From a virus: a stretch of DNA of 50,308 bases. The notes below the pieces were generated by a model. That model was not told the DNA's origin. It saw nothing but the letters and a program-made list of their open reading frames with translations, and searched no databases. Shown here one piece after another: positions 17,568 to 25,974 of this stretch. Location: the IMG/VR virus record IMGVR_UViG_3300042542_001304, positions 1 through 50,308 of that record; one strand, 5' to 3'. Each line of letters opens with the position of its first letter. Position 1 is the stretch's first letter. A program made the position numbers and the translations under genes.

Positions 17568-18758
17568 ATGGGAAAATTTAATCTGTCCGAAGCCGCTAAA
17601 GACATTCTTTCGGGTAATGTTTCTGGTAAACAAAGTGGCCAAGATAAACCAGCAAAACTATCTGGCGATGTAGCCTATGGCACCGGTGAAGTAGATGTGG
17701 GTCATACACCACTCAAAACAACTGATGCTAATCCTGACTACACAAAAGGTACGCCATCGGCCACACCTCCTGGTGCAAAACCACCTGTTGGTTCTGAGCC
17801 AGCAAAGAAACTCAAAGGTCAACCACAACAGTCTGACGGTGTTGCAATTGAACAACCAGAAGGCAAGACTGGTAAAAACCAAATGCCTTTAAACAAAGGT
17901 TCTGTTGGTGTTCAAACTTACGAAGAAACCGAATCTGAAGAAGAAGTTGTGGCTGAAGAAAAAGACGAAGGTCACGAAGATGAAGCTCAAGATAAGGCAA
18001 TGATGAAAAAAATGAAAATGAAAGAAAAAATGAAAGAAGATATGGACGCTCTGTTCACAGGCGAAAATCTCTCTGAAGAATTCGTTTCTAAAGCAACCAC
18101 CATTTTTGAAGCTGCCGTTCTTGCTCGTGCTGAAGAAGTTATTGCTGAAGCCGAAGCTGAATTAGTAGAACAATTTGAAGCCGCTGTTGAAGAAGTTAAA
18201 GAAGATTTGGCAGCTAAGGTTGATGACTACCTCAACTACATGGTTGAAGAATGGGTCAAAGACAACGAAATCGCAATCGAAAAAGGTCTCCGTGCCGAAA
18301 TTGTTGAAGATTTCATTACAGGATTAAAAGGTTTGTTTGAAGAGCATTACATTGACATTCCTACCGACAAGGTAGATGTTGTTGAAGAACTCACTTCTAA
18401 AGTTGAAGAACTTGAAGAAGCTTACAACGAACAAATCAAATCTGCTATTGAGATGAAAAAAGAACTCAATGAGCACAAAAAGTTTGAGGCTATTTACGCA
18501 GCTTGTGAAGGCCTTACGCAGACTCAAGTAGAAAAACTGAAATCACTTGCAGAAGGTGTGGATTTTACTACTGATGAAGAATTTGCTACCAAACTATCAA
18601 CATTGAAAGAATCATATTTCAAAGCTGATGTTAAAGTTGCCGATTCATCTGCTTTAGATGAGGTATTGGTTGAAGAAGATAAGAAAGACAAAATCATTTC
18701 TGATGATCCTTCTATTAATATTTACGCAAAAACCATTTCACAAACCATGGTTAAGTAA
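17568..18758 (+). CDS. gp22: Prohead scaffold core protein gp22
   Basis: A 396-residue protein, longer than T4 gp22 (269). The first ~120 residues are low-complexity (Gly/Pro/Lys/Gln-rich); after that comes a very acidic coiled-coil region with EEVVAEEKDEGHEDEAQ, long Glu/Ala heptads and VVEELTSKVEELEEAYNEQI. This composition is typical of T4-like scaffolds. It builds the inner core on which gp23 assembles and is then degraded by gp21. The gene lies directly before gp23. Confidence 0.9.
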   Translation: MGKFNLSEAAKDILSGNVSGKQSGQDKPAKLSGDVAYGTGEVDVGHTPLKTTDANPDYTKGTPSATPPGAKPPVGSEPAKKLKGQPQQSDGVAIEQPEGKTGKNQMPLNKGSVGVQTYEETESEEEVVAEEKDEGHEDEAQDKAMMKKMKMKEKMKEDMDALFTGENLSEEFVSKATTIFEAAVLARAEEVIAEAEAELVEQFEAAVEEVKEDLAAKVDDYLNYMVEEWVKDNEIAIEKGLRAEIVEDFITGLKGLFEEHYIDIPTDKVDVVEELTSKVEELEEAYNEQIKSAIEMKKELNEHKKFEAIYAACEGLTQTQVEKLKSLAEGVDFTTDEEFATKLSTLKESYFKADVKVADSSALDEVLVEEDKKDKIISDDPSINIYAKTISQTMVK

Positions 18759-18792
18759 TTAACCTAACAATACATAAAAAAGGAATAACAAA

Positions 18793-20121
18793 ATGTATTT
18801 GACTGAAGAACTACAAAAGAAATGGCAGCCTGTTCTGGAGCATCCAGAATTAGAAGCCATTAAAGACCCATACAAGAAGGCTGTTACAGCCCTCGTGTTG
18901 GAAAACCAACAACAAGCAATGCGTCAAGACCGTATCGCTTTGAACGAAGCCGATCCAGGTCCTACAAACGTAACTGGTGGTGTTCAAAACTTTGACCCAA
19001 TCTTGATTTCTTTGGTTCGCCGTGCTCTTCCAAATCTTATCGCTTATGACGTTGCTGGCGTTCAGCCAATGACTGGTCCTACCGGTTTGATTTTTGCAAT
19101 GCGTGCTAAGTATATCAACCAATCTGGTGATGAGGCATTCTTCAACGAGGCGAACACAATGTTCTCCGGTGTTGGTTCTGCTAACAACCCATATGGCTTC
19201 CGTGGTACTACTGCAACTGACACAGGTACAAATCCTATTGTTTCTGCAACTTTGGCCGCTAACAGCTATACAACTGGTATTGGTATACCAACAGCTACTG
19301 CTGAATACCTTGGTTCAGATGGCAATACAGCATTTGGTCAGATGGCTTTCTCTATTGAGAAAGTTACTGTAACTGCTCAAAGCCGTGCATTGAAAGCTGA
19401 GTACTCTTTAGAACTAGCACAAGACTTGAAAGCAATTCATGGTCTTGATGCTGAAACAGAATTGTCTAACATTCTGTCTACAGAAGTTCTCGCTGAAATT
19501 AACCGTGAAGTTATCCGTACCATCTATACTGTTGCCGTTCCAGGTGCTCAGTATGGTACAACCACAGCAGGTTTCTTTGACTTAGATACAGACTCAAACG
19601 GCCGTTGGTCAGTTGAGCGTTTCAAAGGTCTAATTTTCCAAATCGAGCGTGATGCTAACGTTATTGCTAAGCAAACTCGCCGTGGAAAAGGTAACGTGTT
19701 AATTGTTTCTTCTGACGTTGCTTCTGCTATGGCAATGGCTGGTGTTCTTCAGTATACACCTGCTCTCCAAGCTGACTTGCAAGTAGATGACACAGGCAAC
19801 ACATTTGCTGGTTTGTTACACGGTCGTATCAAGGTTTACATTGACCCATATTTTGGTGGTTACACAAGCAACCAAGAATTGGTCACCATCGGTTATAAGG
19901 GTTCTAGCCCATACGATGCTGGTCTGTTCTATTGCCCATACGTTCCTCTCCAAATGGTTCGTGCTGTAGACCAGTATACATTCCAACCAAAGATTGGCTT
20001 CAAGACCCGTTACGGAATGGTATCAAACCCATTCGCAGAAGGTCTAGGCGCTGGCTTAGGTGGTTTGAATGCTCGTACAAACAAGTACTATCGCATTTTT
20101 GGTGTGAAGAACTTGATGTAA
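18793..20121 (+). CDS. gp23: Major capsid protein gp23 (precursor)
   Basis: A 442-residue HK97-fold capsid protein; T4 gp23 is 521. RRALPNLIAYDVAGVQPMTG, then PTGLIFAMRAKY and MFSG, match the conserved T4-like N-terminal core. A gp21-type cleavage site is seen at LNE (residues 50-52), which would remove the N-terminal propeptide. A strong AAAAGGAAT ribosome-binding site lies upstream, and a UUCG terminator follows. The most abundant virion protein. Confidence 0.97.
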   Translation: MYLTEELQKKWQPVLEHPELEAIKDPYKKAVTALVLENQQQAMRQDRIALNEADPGPTNVTGGVQNFDPILISLVRRALPNLIAYDVAGVQPMTGPTGLIFAMRAKYINQSGDEAFFNEANTMFSGVGSANNPYGFRGTTATDTGTNPIVSATLAANSYTTGIGIPTATAEYLGSDGNTAFGQMAFSIEKVTVTAQSRALKAEYSLELAQDLKAIHGLDAETELSNILSTEVLAEINREVIRTIYTVAVPGAQYGTTTAGFFDLDTDSNGRWSVERFKGLIFQIERDANVIAKQTRRGKGNVLIVSSDVASAMAMAGVLQYTPALQADLQVDDTGNTFAGLLHGRIKVYIDPYFGGYTSNQELVTIGYKGSSPYDAGLFYCPYVPLQMVRAVDQYTFQPKIGFKTRYGMVSNPFAEGLGAGLGGLNARTNKYYRIFGVKNLM

Positions 20122-20152
20122 TAAAAAAAGTCATCACAAGAATGACATTTCA

Positions 20153-20180
20153 AGAGACCTCTTCGGAGGTCTCTTTTTTT
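20153..20180 (+). terminator. Strong UUCG-loop terminator after gp23
   Basis: The 9-bp stem AGAGACCTC/GAGGTCTCT closes a TTCG tetraloop and is followed by a run of seven T. It lies 31 bases after the gp23 stop. It ends the head-gene transcript cleanly and is the strongest terminator in the window. Confidence 0.93.
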
Positions 20181-20183
20181 ATG

Positions 20184-20193
20184 ACCTAAATAC
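20184..20193 (+). promoter_or_regulatory. Late promoter (GACCTAAATAC type)
   Basis: The sequence ACCTAAATAC, preceded by TG, is nearly identical to that upstream of gp13 (GACCTAAATAC). The core CTAAATA (20186-20192) lies 27 bases before the next ATG and directly behind the gp23 terminator. It would start a new late transcript for the tube-like gene at 20219. Confidence 0.55.
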
Positions 20194-20218
20194 CTGTATG
20201 TTCAATTAGAGAATTATC

Positions 20219-20755
20219 ATGTCCGTATTATCAAGAACTCCAGAAAATACCAATTATCTACAACCGACAAAGTTTCTAATGACTTTCAATCGGATACCCA
20301 ATGCGACATGGTTCTGCCAGTCTGTAAACATACCAGGGGTGAGTGTAGGACAGGCCCCAATCAACTTTCCAAGCGTGACTGTATACTCGCCTGGTAACCA
20401 AATATTATACAACAATTTTACTATGACTTTTTTGGTTAATGAGGATGTTCAGAGTTGGATAGATTTACATGATTGGTTCCGTTCTTTTGCTTCACCAGAC
20501 GGCACCGAAGAACGTAATCTAAAAACGGCATTACAGAATCAATATAATAATATGTCCAGTAATAAACAACAATATTCAGATGCCACTTTAACAATATTGA
20601 GTGCTTTGAATAATCCAATTGTCCGTGTAGAGTTCAGTAATATGTTTCCTGTATCTCTTTCGGATATCATTTTTGACACAAAACAATCAGCAGATGATAT
20701 GATTACCGCTGATGCCACTTTTGTTTATGACCAGTTTAAATTTATACCAGTTTAA
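20219..20755 (+). CDS. Tail-tube-fold protein (gp19 paralogue; baseplate tube or tail terminator)
   Basis: A 178-residue protein beginning SVLSRTPENTNYLQPTKFLM. TFNRIPNATWFCQSVNIPGV and the later SWIDLHDWFRSFASPDGTEER give the same order of elements as gp19: start strand, xLPG-like loop, then a strand pair before a W-containing helix. It likely has the tail-tube fold shared by gp19, gp48 and gp54. The size is close to gp3 (176), and gp3 lies after gp23 in some aquatic T4-like phages, so the exact role (tube initiator or tail-completion protein) is not settled. Confidence 0.6.
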   Translation: MSVLSRTPENTNYLQPTKFLMTFNRIPNATWFCQSVNIPGVSVGQAPINFPSVTVYSPGNQILYNNFTMTFLVNEDVQSWIDLHDWFRSFASPDGTEERNLKTALQNQYNNMSSNKQQYSDATLTILSALNNPIVRVEFSNMFPVSLSDIIFDTKQSADDMITADATFVYDQFKFIPV

Positions 20756-20768
20756 TTAACATAAAGCC

Positions 20769-20797
20769 TTGCCATTTAACATAGGTTGTGTTAGTAT
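20769..20797 (+). promoter_or_regulatory. Sigma70-like promoter for uvsY
   Basis: TTGCCA (20769-20774), a 17-base spacer, then TAGTAT (20792-20797). It lies in the 73-base gap before uvsY. The match is moderate (one mismatch in -35 and two in -10) but the spacing is ideal, marking the switch from late structural genes to early/middle recombination genes. Confidence 0.5.
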
Positions 20798-20828
20798 GTA
20801 AAACTGGTGTTAAACTATTGAAAATATT

Positions 20829-21263
20829 ATGGAAAATCTAGAACAAGTATTAAAGTATTGGGAAAAAGATGCAGAAATGGACCAGACAGAACCTGGCAAA
20901 GAACTGCTTCGTATTCCCACCCTACACAACAAGTATCTCTCCATCCTTACAAAACACAAAATTGCCTCTAAGAAGGCACACTTTGATTACCTGCGTTTGC
21001 GTAAGGTAAAGATTGATTATTACAATGGCAGACTAGACCAAGACGAATTAGAAACTCGTGGTTGGCAACCATTTCAGTTTGTATTGAAATCAGATATTGG
21101 TGCCTACTTGGAAGGTGATGATGATTTGATTAAGATGTTAGAGAAAAAAGTATACCATGAAGAATGTGTTTCGGTTTTAGAATCTGTTATGAATGAATTG
21201 AAACAAAGAACATGGCAACTCCGAGATTTTATCTCTTGGGAAAAATTCATAGGAGGCCAATAA
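20829..21263 (+). CDS. uvsY: Recombination mediator UvsY
   Basis: A 144-residue protein; T4 UvsY is 137. The helical N-terminal half with LLRIPTLHNKYLSILTKHK and the segment KVKIDYYNGRLDQDELE align with the T4 UvsY region that includes LDYYSGRGDGDEF. UvsY loads UvsX recombinase onto ssDNA coated by gp32. Its placement directly before uvsW supports the call. UvsX itself lies at 45590. Confidence 0.9.
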   Translation: MENLEQVLKYWEKDAEMDQTEPGKELLRIPTLHNKYLSILTKHKIASKKAHFDYLRLRKVKIDYYNGRLDQDELETRGWQPFQFVLKSDIGAYLEGDDDLIKMLEKKVYHEECVSVLESVMNELKQRTWQLRDFISWEKFIGGQ

Positions 21264-21889
21264 TGGCTCATATCATTGCCAATTTACCACCAGTAAAATG
21301 TTTTGTTCGTAAAGAATTTCTCTACGACTTTCAAAAAGGTCATGGAGAACTTGAACCTTGTTGGTGGATAAGTATTAAATCATTACGAGGTCAAGCATTT
21401 CGTATTGAAGCATACTTAAACAATTATGGTGCTTTATACGATAAGTTACCACTACACGCATTTTGTTGGAAACCAATTGAAGGTGAACCACAATCATTAG
21501 ATAGTTTACAATTATGGGATTGTTTATCATATGATATAACTGTTCTTAAAAAGGCACAGTTACAATCCATGAGATGTAAGTTTAAATTAAAAAATGGAGA
21601 TTGGATGTATGGGATATACCTTTTCACAGTTGATAGTGCCCATCCTGATTTTAATACTCTTGATACTGGCTTTTCCGAAGATGTTGAGGACCATAAGTCT
21701 TATAATTTTGTTATGTGTGATAACGGTCAGTTTGCTGCTCAACCGAATAATCGGCTAATTATATTAGAGCCAAGTAGTAATCCAAAAGAATTAAAGATGC
21801 CAGACTTTAAGGTGGCAACAAAACGATGGTCAGTTGAAACTGATCCTAAATGGGCATTAGGAAATACCAACACAGTAATGTATGAGTGA
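21263..21889 (+). CDS. Conserved protein between uvsY and uvsW
   Basis: A 208-residue protein starting at ATG 21263, which overlaps the uvsY stop (TAATG) and has an excellent AGGAGG site inside uvsY. Features: FVRKEFLYDFQKGHGELEPC, then WWISIKSLRGQAFRIEAYL, KLPLHAFCWKP and an Asn/Asp-rich middle. It looks like a conserved protein of unknown function found beside uvsW in aquatic T4-like phages. A role in recombination or gene regulation is inferred only from its neighbours. It overlaps uvsW by 8 bases. Confidence 0.6.
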   Translation: MAHIIANLPPVKCFVRKEFLYDFQKGHGELEPCWWISIKSLRGQAFRIEAYLNNYGALYDKLPLHAFCWKPIEGEPQSLDSLQLWDCLSYDITVLKKAQLQSMRCKFKLKNGDWMYGIYLFTVDSAHPDFNTLDTGFSEDVEDHKSYNFVMCDNGQFAAQPNNRLIILEPSSNPKELKMPDFKVATKRWSVETDPKWALGNTNTVMYE

Positions 21890-23369
21890 TATTGTAATTT
21901 CTAAACTGAATGAAGTCTATACCAAGATAACTTGTGAAAAACATATCGCAAAAGAGTTATCAGAGTATTTTACTTTTTTTGTTCCTGGTTATCAATTTGT
22001 TCCAGCATATCGTAATCGTATATGGGACGGCAAGATAAGGTTGTTTGATTTACGAAACAATACCATCTATCGTGGACTTCTTTATTATGCGGAAGAATTT
22101 TGTAAAGAAAGAAGTTACACATATGAATACCAAGACAGTTTGGATTTTGAAGATGAATACTCCAAATATCATGCCGAAAAGTTTATTAAAGAATTAAATC
22201 TACATTCTCGTGGTGATCCTATTGAAATACGAGAACACCAAACTGATGCGTTTATTCATGCCATGCAAAAACGCCGAGCGTTACTGGTTTCACCAACGGC
22301 ATCTGGTAAATCTCTAATCATCTATCTAATCTTTCAACAACTATACAAATATCAAAATTTAAAAGGCCTCGTAATTGTTCCAACCACATCTTTGGTTGAA
22401 CAGTTATATTCAGATTTTGCCGATTACAACAACGATAATATGGAACCATATCTTCATCGTATCTACCAAGGCAAAGAAAAAGACACAGACAAACCGTTGA
22501 CAATATCCACTTGGCAGTCATTGTATAAACTTCCAAAAGAATACTTTGAACAGTTTGATTATATTATTGGTGATGAAGCACACCTTTTCAAAGCACAATC
22601 TCTTACCACCATATTGACTTCCTGCATTAATGCTAAATATAGGATAGGCCTTACAGGTACATTAGATGGTACTAAAACACACAAATTAGTATTGGAAGGT
22701 TTGTTTGGACCAGTTCGTAAGGTAATTACCACTAGAGAACTGATTGATAAACAGCAAGTTTCGGATTTTGAAATTAAATGTCTAGTTCTCAAACATGATG
22801 ATGAGATTTGTTTACACATGAAAGACAAAACTTACCAAGAAGAAATACAGTATCTAATTGCTAATGAAAGTCGAAATAAATTCATTAAGAATCTTGCAGT
22901 TAGCTTAGGCAATAATACATTAATATTATATCAAATGGTTGACAAACATGGTCAAATCCTGTATGATATGATTAAGGACACCAATAATATTGGTGATAGA
23001 AAAGTATTCTTTATTCATGGTGGCACAGATGTTACCGATAGAGAAGAAGTTAGACGAATTATGGAGATTGAAAACGATGCGATTGTTGTGGCTTCTTTTG
23101 GGACTTTTTCTACTGGTATCAATATTAGAAACTTGCACAACATCATCTTCGCAAGTCCATCTAAGTCGAGAGTGCGAAACCTACAATCAATCGGTCGTGG
23201 ATTGCGGCAGTCAGAAGGAAAAGAAAAAGCCATCCTCTACGACATTGCAGATGATTTAAGATATAAGAAACATATGAATTTTACTTTAAAACATTTCGTT
23301 GAACGAATTAAGATTTACACGGAAGAGAAGTTCCCATTCAAAATATATAAAATAGGACTAAAAAAATGA
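21882..23369 (+). CDS. uvsW: UvsW helicase (SF2)
   Basis: A 495-residue superfamily 2 helicase; T4 UvsW is 503. Motif I is SPTASGKS (137-144), motif II DEAH (231-234), motif III GLTGTL, and motif VI QSIGRGLRQ near residue 440. The N-terminal domain with IRLFDLRNN is the UvsW-type DNA-binding part. In T4, UvsW unwinds R-loops and branched DNA and drives the switch from origin- to recombination-dependent replication. Its stop overlaps the next gene (ATGA). Confidence 0.95.
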   Translation: MSDIVISKLNEVYTKITCEKHIAKELSEYFTFFVPGYQFVPAYRNRIWDGKIRLFDLRNNTIYRGLLYYAEEFCKERSYTYEYQDSLDFEDEYSKYHAEKFIKELNLHSRGDPIEIREHQTDAFIHAMQKRRALLVSPTASGKSLIIYLIFQQLYKYQNLKGLVIVPTTSLVEQLYSDFADYNNDNMEPYLHRIYQGKEKDTDKPLTISTWQSLYKLPKEYFEQFDYIIGDEAHLFKAQSLTTILTSCINAKYRIGLTGTLDGTKTHKLVLEGLFGPVRKVITTRELIDKQQVSDFEIKCLVLKHDDEICLHMKDKTYQEEIQYLIANESRNKFIKNLAVSLGNNTLILYQMVDKHGQILYDMIKDTNNIGDRKVFFIHGGTDVTDREEVRRIMEIENDAIVVASFGTFSTGINIRNLHNIIFASPSKSRVRNLQSIGRGLRQSEGKEKAILYDIADDLRYKKHMNFTLKHFVERIKIYTEEKFPFKIYKIGLKK

Positions 23370-23737
23370 ACACAATAAAAATAGTTCGTTTAAAGAATGG
23401 TGAAGATATTATTGGTAACCTGAACTTAATCAATGACGAATATGAAATTATGGAACCTATGTCGGTTAATGTTGTTATGAAAGGCCAAGAAAGTGGTCTA
23501 GTTATGTCACATTGGTTACCAGTTCAACTAATTAAAAAGAATGAAATTAAAATCAATTCTCGTGATGTGCTTACTGTGATTGAACCTAATGATGAGTTTG
23601 CAGAATACTACACAAATACCGTAGAAAAGATTAAGATGTTGTTGAAGGCAAAGAATGATACTGACGAAATGACAGACGAAGAAATTGAAGATATTATGGA
23701 TGCTATGGAAGATGGTGATGGACAAACACTACATTGA
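23366..23737 (+). CDS. Small Lsm/Hfq-like barrel protein
   Basis: A 123-residue protein with the N-terminal pattern KIVRLKNGEDIIGNLNLINDEYEIMEPM, followed by VIEPNDEFAEYYTNTVEKIK and a very acidic tail (DEMTDEEIEDIMDAMEDGDG). The LKxGEDIIGxL/EPM layout resembles small SH3/Lsm-like barrels in phages. A paralogue lies at 41811 upstream of gp43 with the same LVTGEDLLGEL start. An RNA- or protein-binding role is inferred; no function is known. Confidence 0.55.
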   Translation: MNTIKIVRLKNGEDIIGNLNLINDEYEIMEPMSVNVVMKGQESGLVMSHWLPVQLIKKNEIKINSRDVLTVIEPNDEFAEYYTNTVEKIKMLLKAKNDTDEMTDEEIEDIMDAMEDGDGQTLH

Positions 23738-23820
23738 TTTAAATATTAACTTCATAGGGGAACACCGAGGACTATACACTCTGTCAAGCCCTTTGTCAAC
23801 AACTTTTTATGGTATATTTT

Positions 23821-24363
23821 ATGGCTAAGCAAAAACATTATATAAACAATGAAGATTTTCTCAAGGCACTGGTTGACTACAAGGCAGCTTGTAAACTGGC
23901 AAAGAAAGAAAAACAAACACCTCCAGCAATTCCAAATTATATTGGAGAGTGTTTTATGAAGATAGCAGAAGGTCTATCACATAAACCCAACTTCATAAAC
24001 TATACCTATCGTGATGAAATGATGTCAGATGGTATTGAGAACTGCCTACAATACTTTGATAATTTTGATCCAGCCAAATCTAAGAATCCATTTGCTTACT
24101 TTACACAGATTATATACTTTGCCTTTCTACGAAGAATCTCCAAAGAAAAGAAACAACTCTATGTTAAGTATAAAGCTACAGAACAAATGGGTATCTTGGA
24201 TGAATTTGAGTTAATGGAGTTTGAAGATGGTACATCCAAACAGTTTGAACTGTATGATAATATTGCCGAGTTTATTGAAAACTATGAGGATGCTAGAAAG
24301 GTAAAGAAGGATATTGCAACGGCAAAGAAAACAAAAGGGCTTGAAAAATTTTTAGGAGAGTAG
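23821..24363 (+). CDS. gp55: Late sigma factor gp55
   Basis: A 180-residue protein from the ATG at 23821; an in-frame ATG at 23809 would add four residues. NNEDFLKALVDYKAACK, then YRDEMMSDGIENCLQYFDNF and KNPFAYFTQIIYFAFLRRI match the T4 gp55 sigma2-like region. gp55 directs host RNA polymerase to TATAAATA late promoters with the sliding clamp. The C-terminus GLEKFLGE is comparable to the clamp-binding tail of T4 gp55 (SLDFLYE). The late octamers seen in the window fit this. Confidence 0.93.
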   Translation: MAKQKHYINNEDFLKALVDYKAACKLAKKEKQTPPAIPNYIGECFMKIAEGLSHKPNFINYTYRDEMMSDGIENCLQYFDNFDPAKSKNPFAYFTQIIYFAFLRRISKEKKQLYVKYKATEQMGILDEFELMEFEDGTSKQFELYDNIAEFIENYEDARKVKKDIATAKKTKGLEKFLGE

Positions 24364-24367
24364 TATA

Positions 24368-24550
24368 ATGTATAAAGTAACTTATTACCCAACAGAAAAA
24401 AAAGATACCGTTTTTTTTAAATGGTTTAAAACATTAAGAGAATCAACCGATTTCGTAAACACTTTAAATGTGCCAGAATCGGTGATTGAAGTTAAGTATT
24501 ATGACCCAAATGATCCAAATCAACCAAAACCACCTAGTATGCATATTTAA
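24368..24550 (+). CDS. Small hypothetical protein
   Basis: A 60-residue protein starting 4 bases after gp55. It opens YKVTYYPTEKKDTVFFKWFK, continues VIEVKYYDPNDPNQPKPP and has no recognised domain. The Asp/Asn/Pro-rich end is probably unstructured. Position between gp55 and gp47 suggests coexpression; function unknown. Confidence 0.55.
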   Translation: MYKVTYYPTEKKDTVFFKWFKTLRESTDFVNTLNVPESVIEVKYYDPNDPNQPKPPSMHI

Positions 24551-24565
24551 ACAATTGACTTTATT

Positions 24566-25648
24566 ATGAAAATTGCGATTATAACCGACCAACATTTTGG
24601 TGCTCGTAACGATTCAATACATTTTTTGGATTATTATGAAAGATTCTATTCTAGCACTTTCTTTCCAACTCTTGAAGAATACGGCATTGATACTGTTCTT
24701 ATTTTGGGTGATACATTTGACCGTAGAAAGTATGTAAACTTTTATACACTCAAGCGTGCCAGAGAAATGTTCTTTGACAAACTCTATGCCAAAGACATTC
24801 AAGTTCATATGTTGGCTGGTAACCATGACACCTATTTTAAAAATACCAATGAAGTAAACTCGGTTGATTTGTTATTACAAGAGTATAGTAACATCAATGT
24901 CATATCTTCACCACAAACAATTCATTTAAAATATAGTGATACCAATTATGATATTTGTATGATACCATGGATTTGTCCAGAAAATTACAATAACAGTTTG
25001 GCAGAAATTGAAAACACATCGGCAGACATCTGTATGGGTCACCTTGAGATTGCCGGTTTTGCAATGCATCGTGGTATGCCAAGCCAAGAAGGATTAAATC
25101 GTGAATTATTCAGAAAGTTTGATTTTACTTTTAGCGGTCATTATCATCATCGGAGTTCATCTGATGGTATTCATTATCTTGGAAACCCGTATGAACTCAC
25201 TTGGCAAGATTATAATGATGATAGAGGTTTTCATATTTTTGACCTTAGCACTCGTGACCTTACTTTCATAAAGAATCCAAATGTAATGTTTCATCGTATT
25301 TTATATGATGATAAAGAACAAAGTATTACCGAAATTACCAGTAAAGACCTTAGTAAGTATACCAATACCTATGTTAAAGTGGTGGTAATCAACAAAACGA
25401 ACCCCCATCTATTTGACAAGTTTATGAATAACCTGTATAATGTTAATCCGGTCGATATTACCATTGCCGAGGACTTTACAGACTTGACAGAAGGTGTAGA
25501 AGATGATATGGTGGATCAAGCAGAAGATACTATCACAATTATTAATAAATTTGTAGATGGTATTCATGAAGAACACATTGACAATGAAAAGCTGAAAACA
25601 GTAATGCGTGAATTATATGTTGAGGCACTAAATCAGGAACAAGCATAA
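24566..25648 (+). CDS. gp47: Recombination nuclease subunit gp47 (Mre11-like)
   Basis: A 360-residue metallophosphoesterase; T4 gp47 is 339. Metal motifs: DQHFG (D8, H10), GDTFDRR (D49), GNHDTY (N86, H87, D88), GHLEIAG and SGHYHHR. With gp46 it forms the phage Mre11/Rad50 complex that processes DNA ends for recombination. A small gene lies between it and gp46. It overlaps that gene by one base. Confidence 0.95.
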   Translation: MKIAIITDQHFGARNDSIHFLDYYERFYSSTFFPTLEEYGIDTVLILGDTFDRRKYVNFYTLKRAREMFFDKLYAKDIQVHMLAGNHDTYFKNTNEVNSVDLLLQEYSNINVISSPQTIHLKYSDTNYDICMIPWICPENYNNSLAEIENTSADICMGHLEIAGFAMHRGMPSQEGLNRELFRKFDFTFSGHYHHRSSSDGIHYLGNPYELTWQDYNDDRGFHIFDLSTRDLTFIKNPNVMFHRILYDDKEQSITEITSKDLSKYTNTYVKVVVINKTNPHLFDKFMNNLYNVNPVDITIAEDFTDLTEGVEDDMVDQAEDTITIINKFVDGIHEEHIDNEKLKTVMRELYVEALNQEQA

Positions 25649-25965
25649 TGAAATATAATTTTATTTACGATATTATTCAAGTAGCCACCGAAGAACTTTT
25701 TGGTAATAAAAATATTGTTACAGAAATTCGTTTTTATCACACACTAGGCAATAACAAACGATTGTATGTGGTACATTTGTTATATGAAAATAATGAACCG
25801 TATATTACATTACAAAATATTGAAACTGAAGGAAAAGATATTTTAATTCCTCATATTGAAAATATTTTAGGTGTGGATCAAATAGAACATATGAAAAATT
25901 TGTTGATTGAAGATTCAAATAATGAAAAAAATTCAGTAATATCTAGACAATATATTAATTTATAA
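25648..25965 (+). CDS. Unknown protein between gp47 and gp46
   Basis: A 105-residue protein overlapping the gp47 stop (TAATG). It contains FIYDIIQVATEELFGNK, then YVVHLLYENNEPYITLQ, then a charged IENILGVDQIEHMKNLL helix. No family recognised. Its placement inside the Mre11/Rad50-like pair suggests it may regulate that complex. Nearby T4 has gene 47.1 in the same position, but no sequence similarity is claimed. Confidence 0.5.
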   Translation: MKYNFIYDIIQVATEELFGNKNIVTEIRFYHTLGNNKRLYVVHLLYENNEPYITLQNIETEGKDILIPHIENILGVDQIEHMKNLLIEDSNNEKNSVISRQYINL

Positions 25966-25974
25966 TTAAATTTA

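Noticed and set aside
23793-23820. TTGTCA-N16-TATTTT before gp55
   Set aside because: The possible -10 touches the start codon at 23821, leaving no room for a transcript start.
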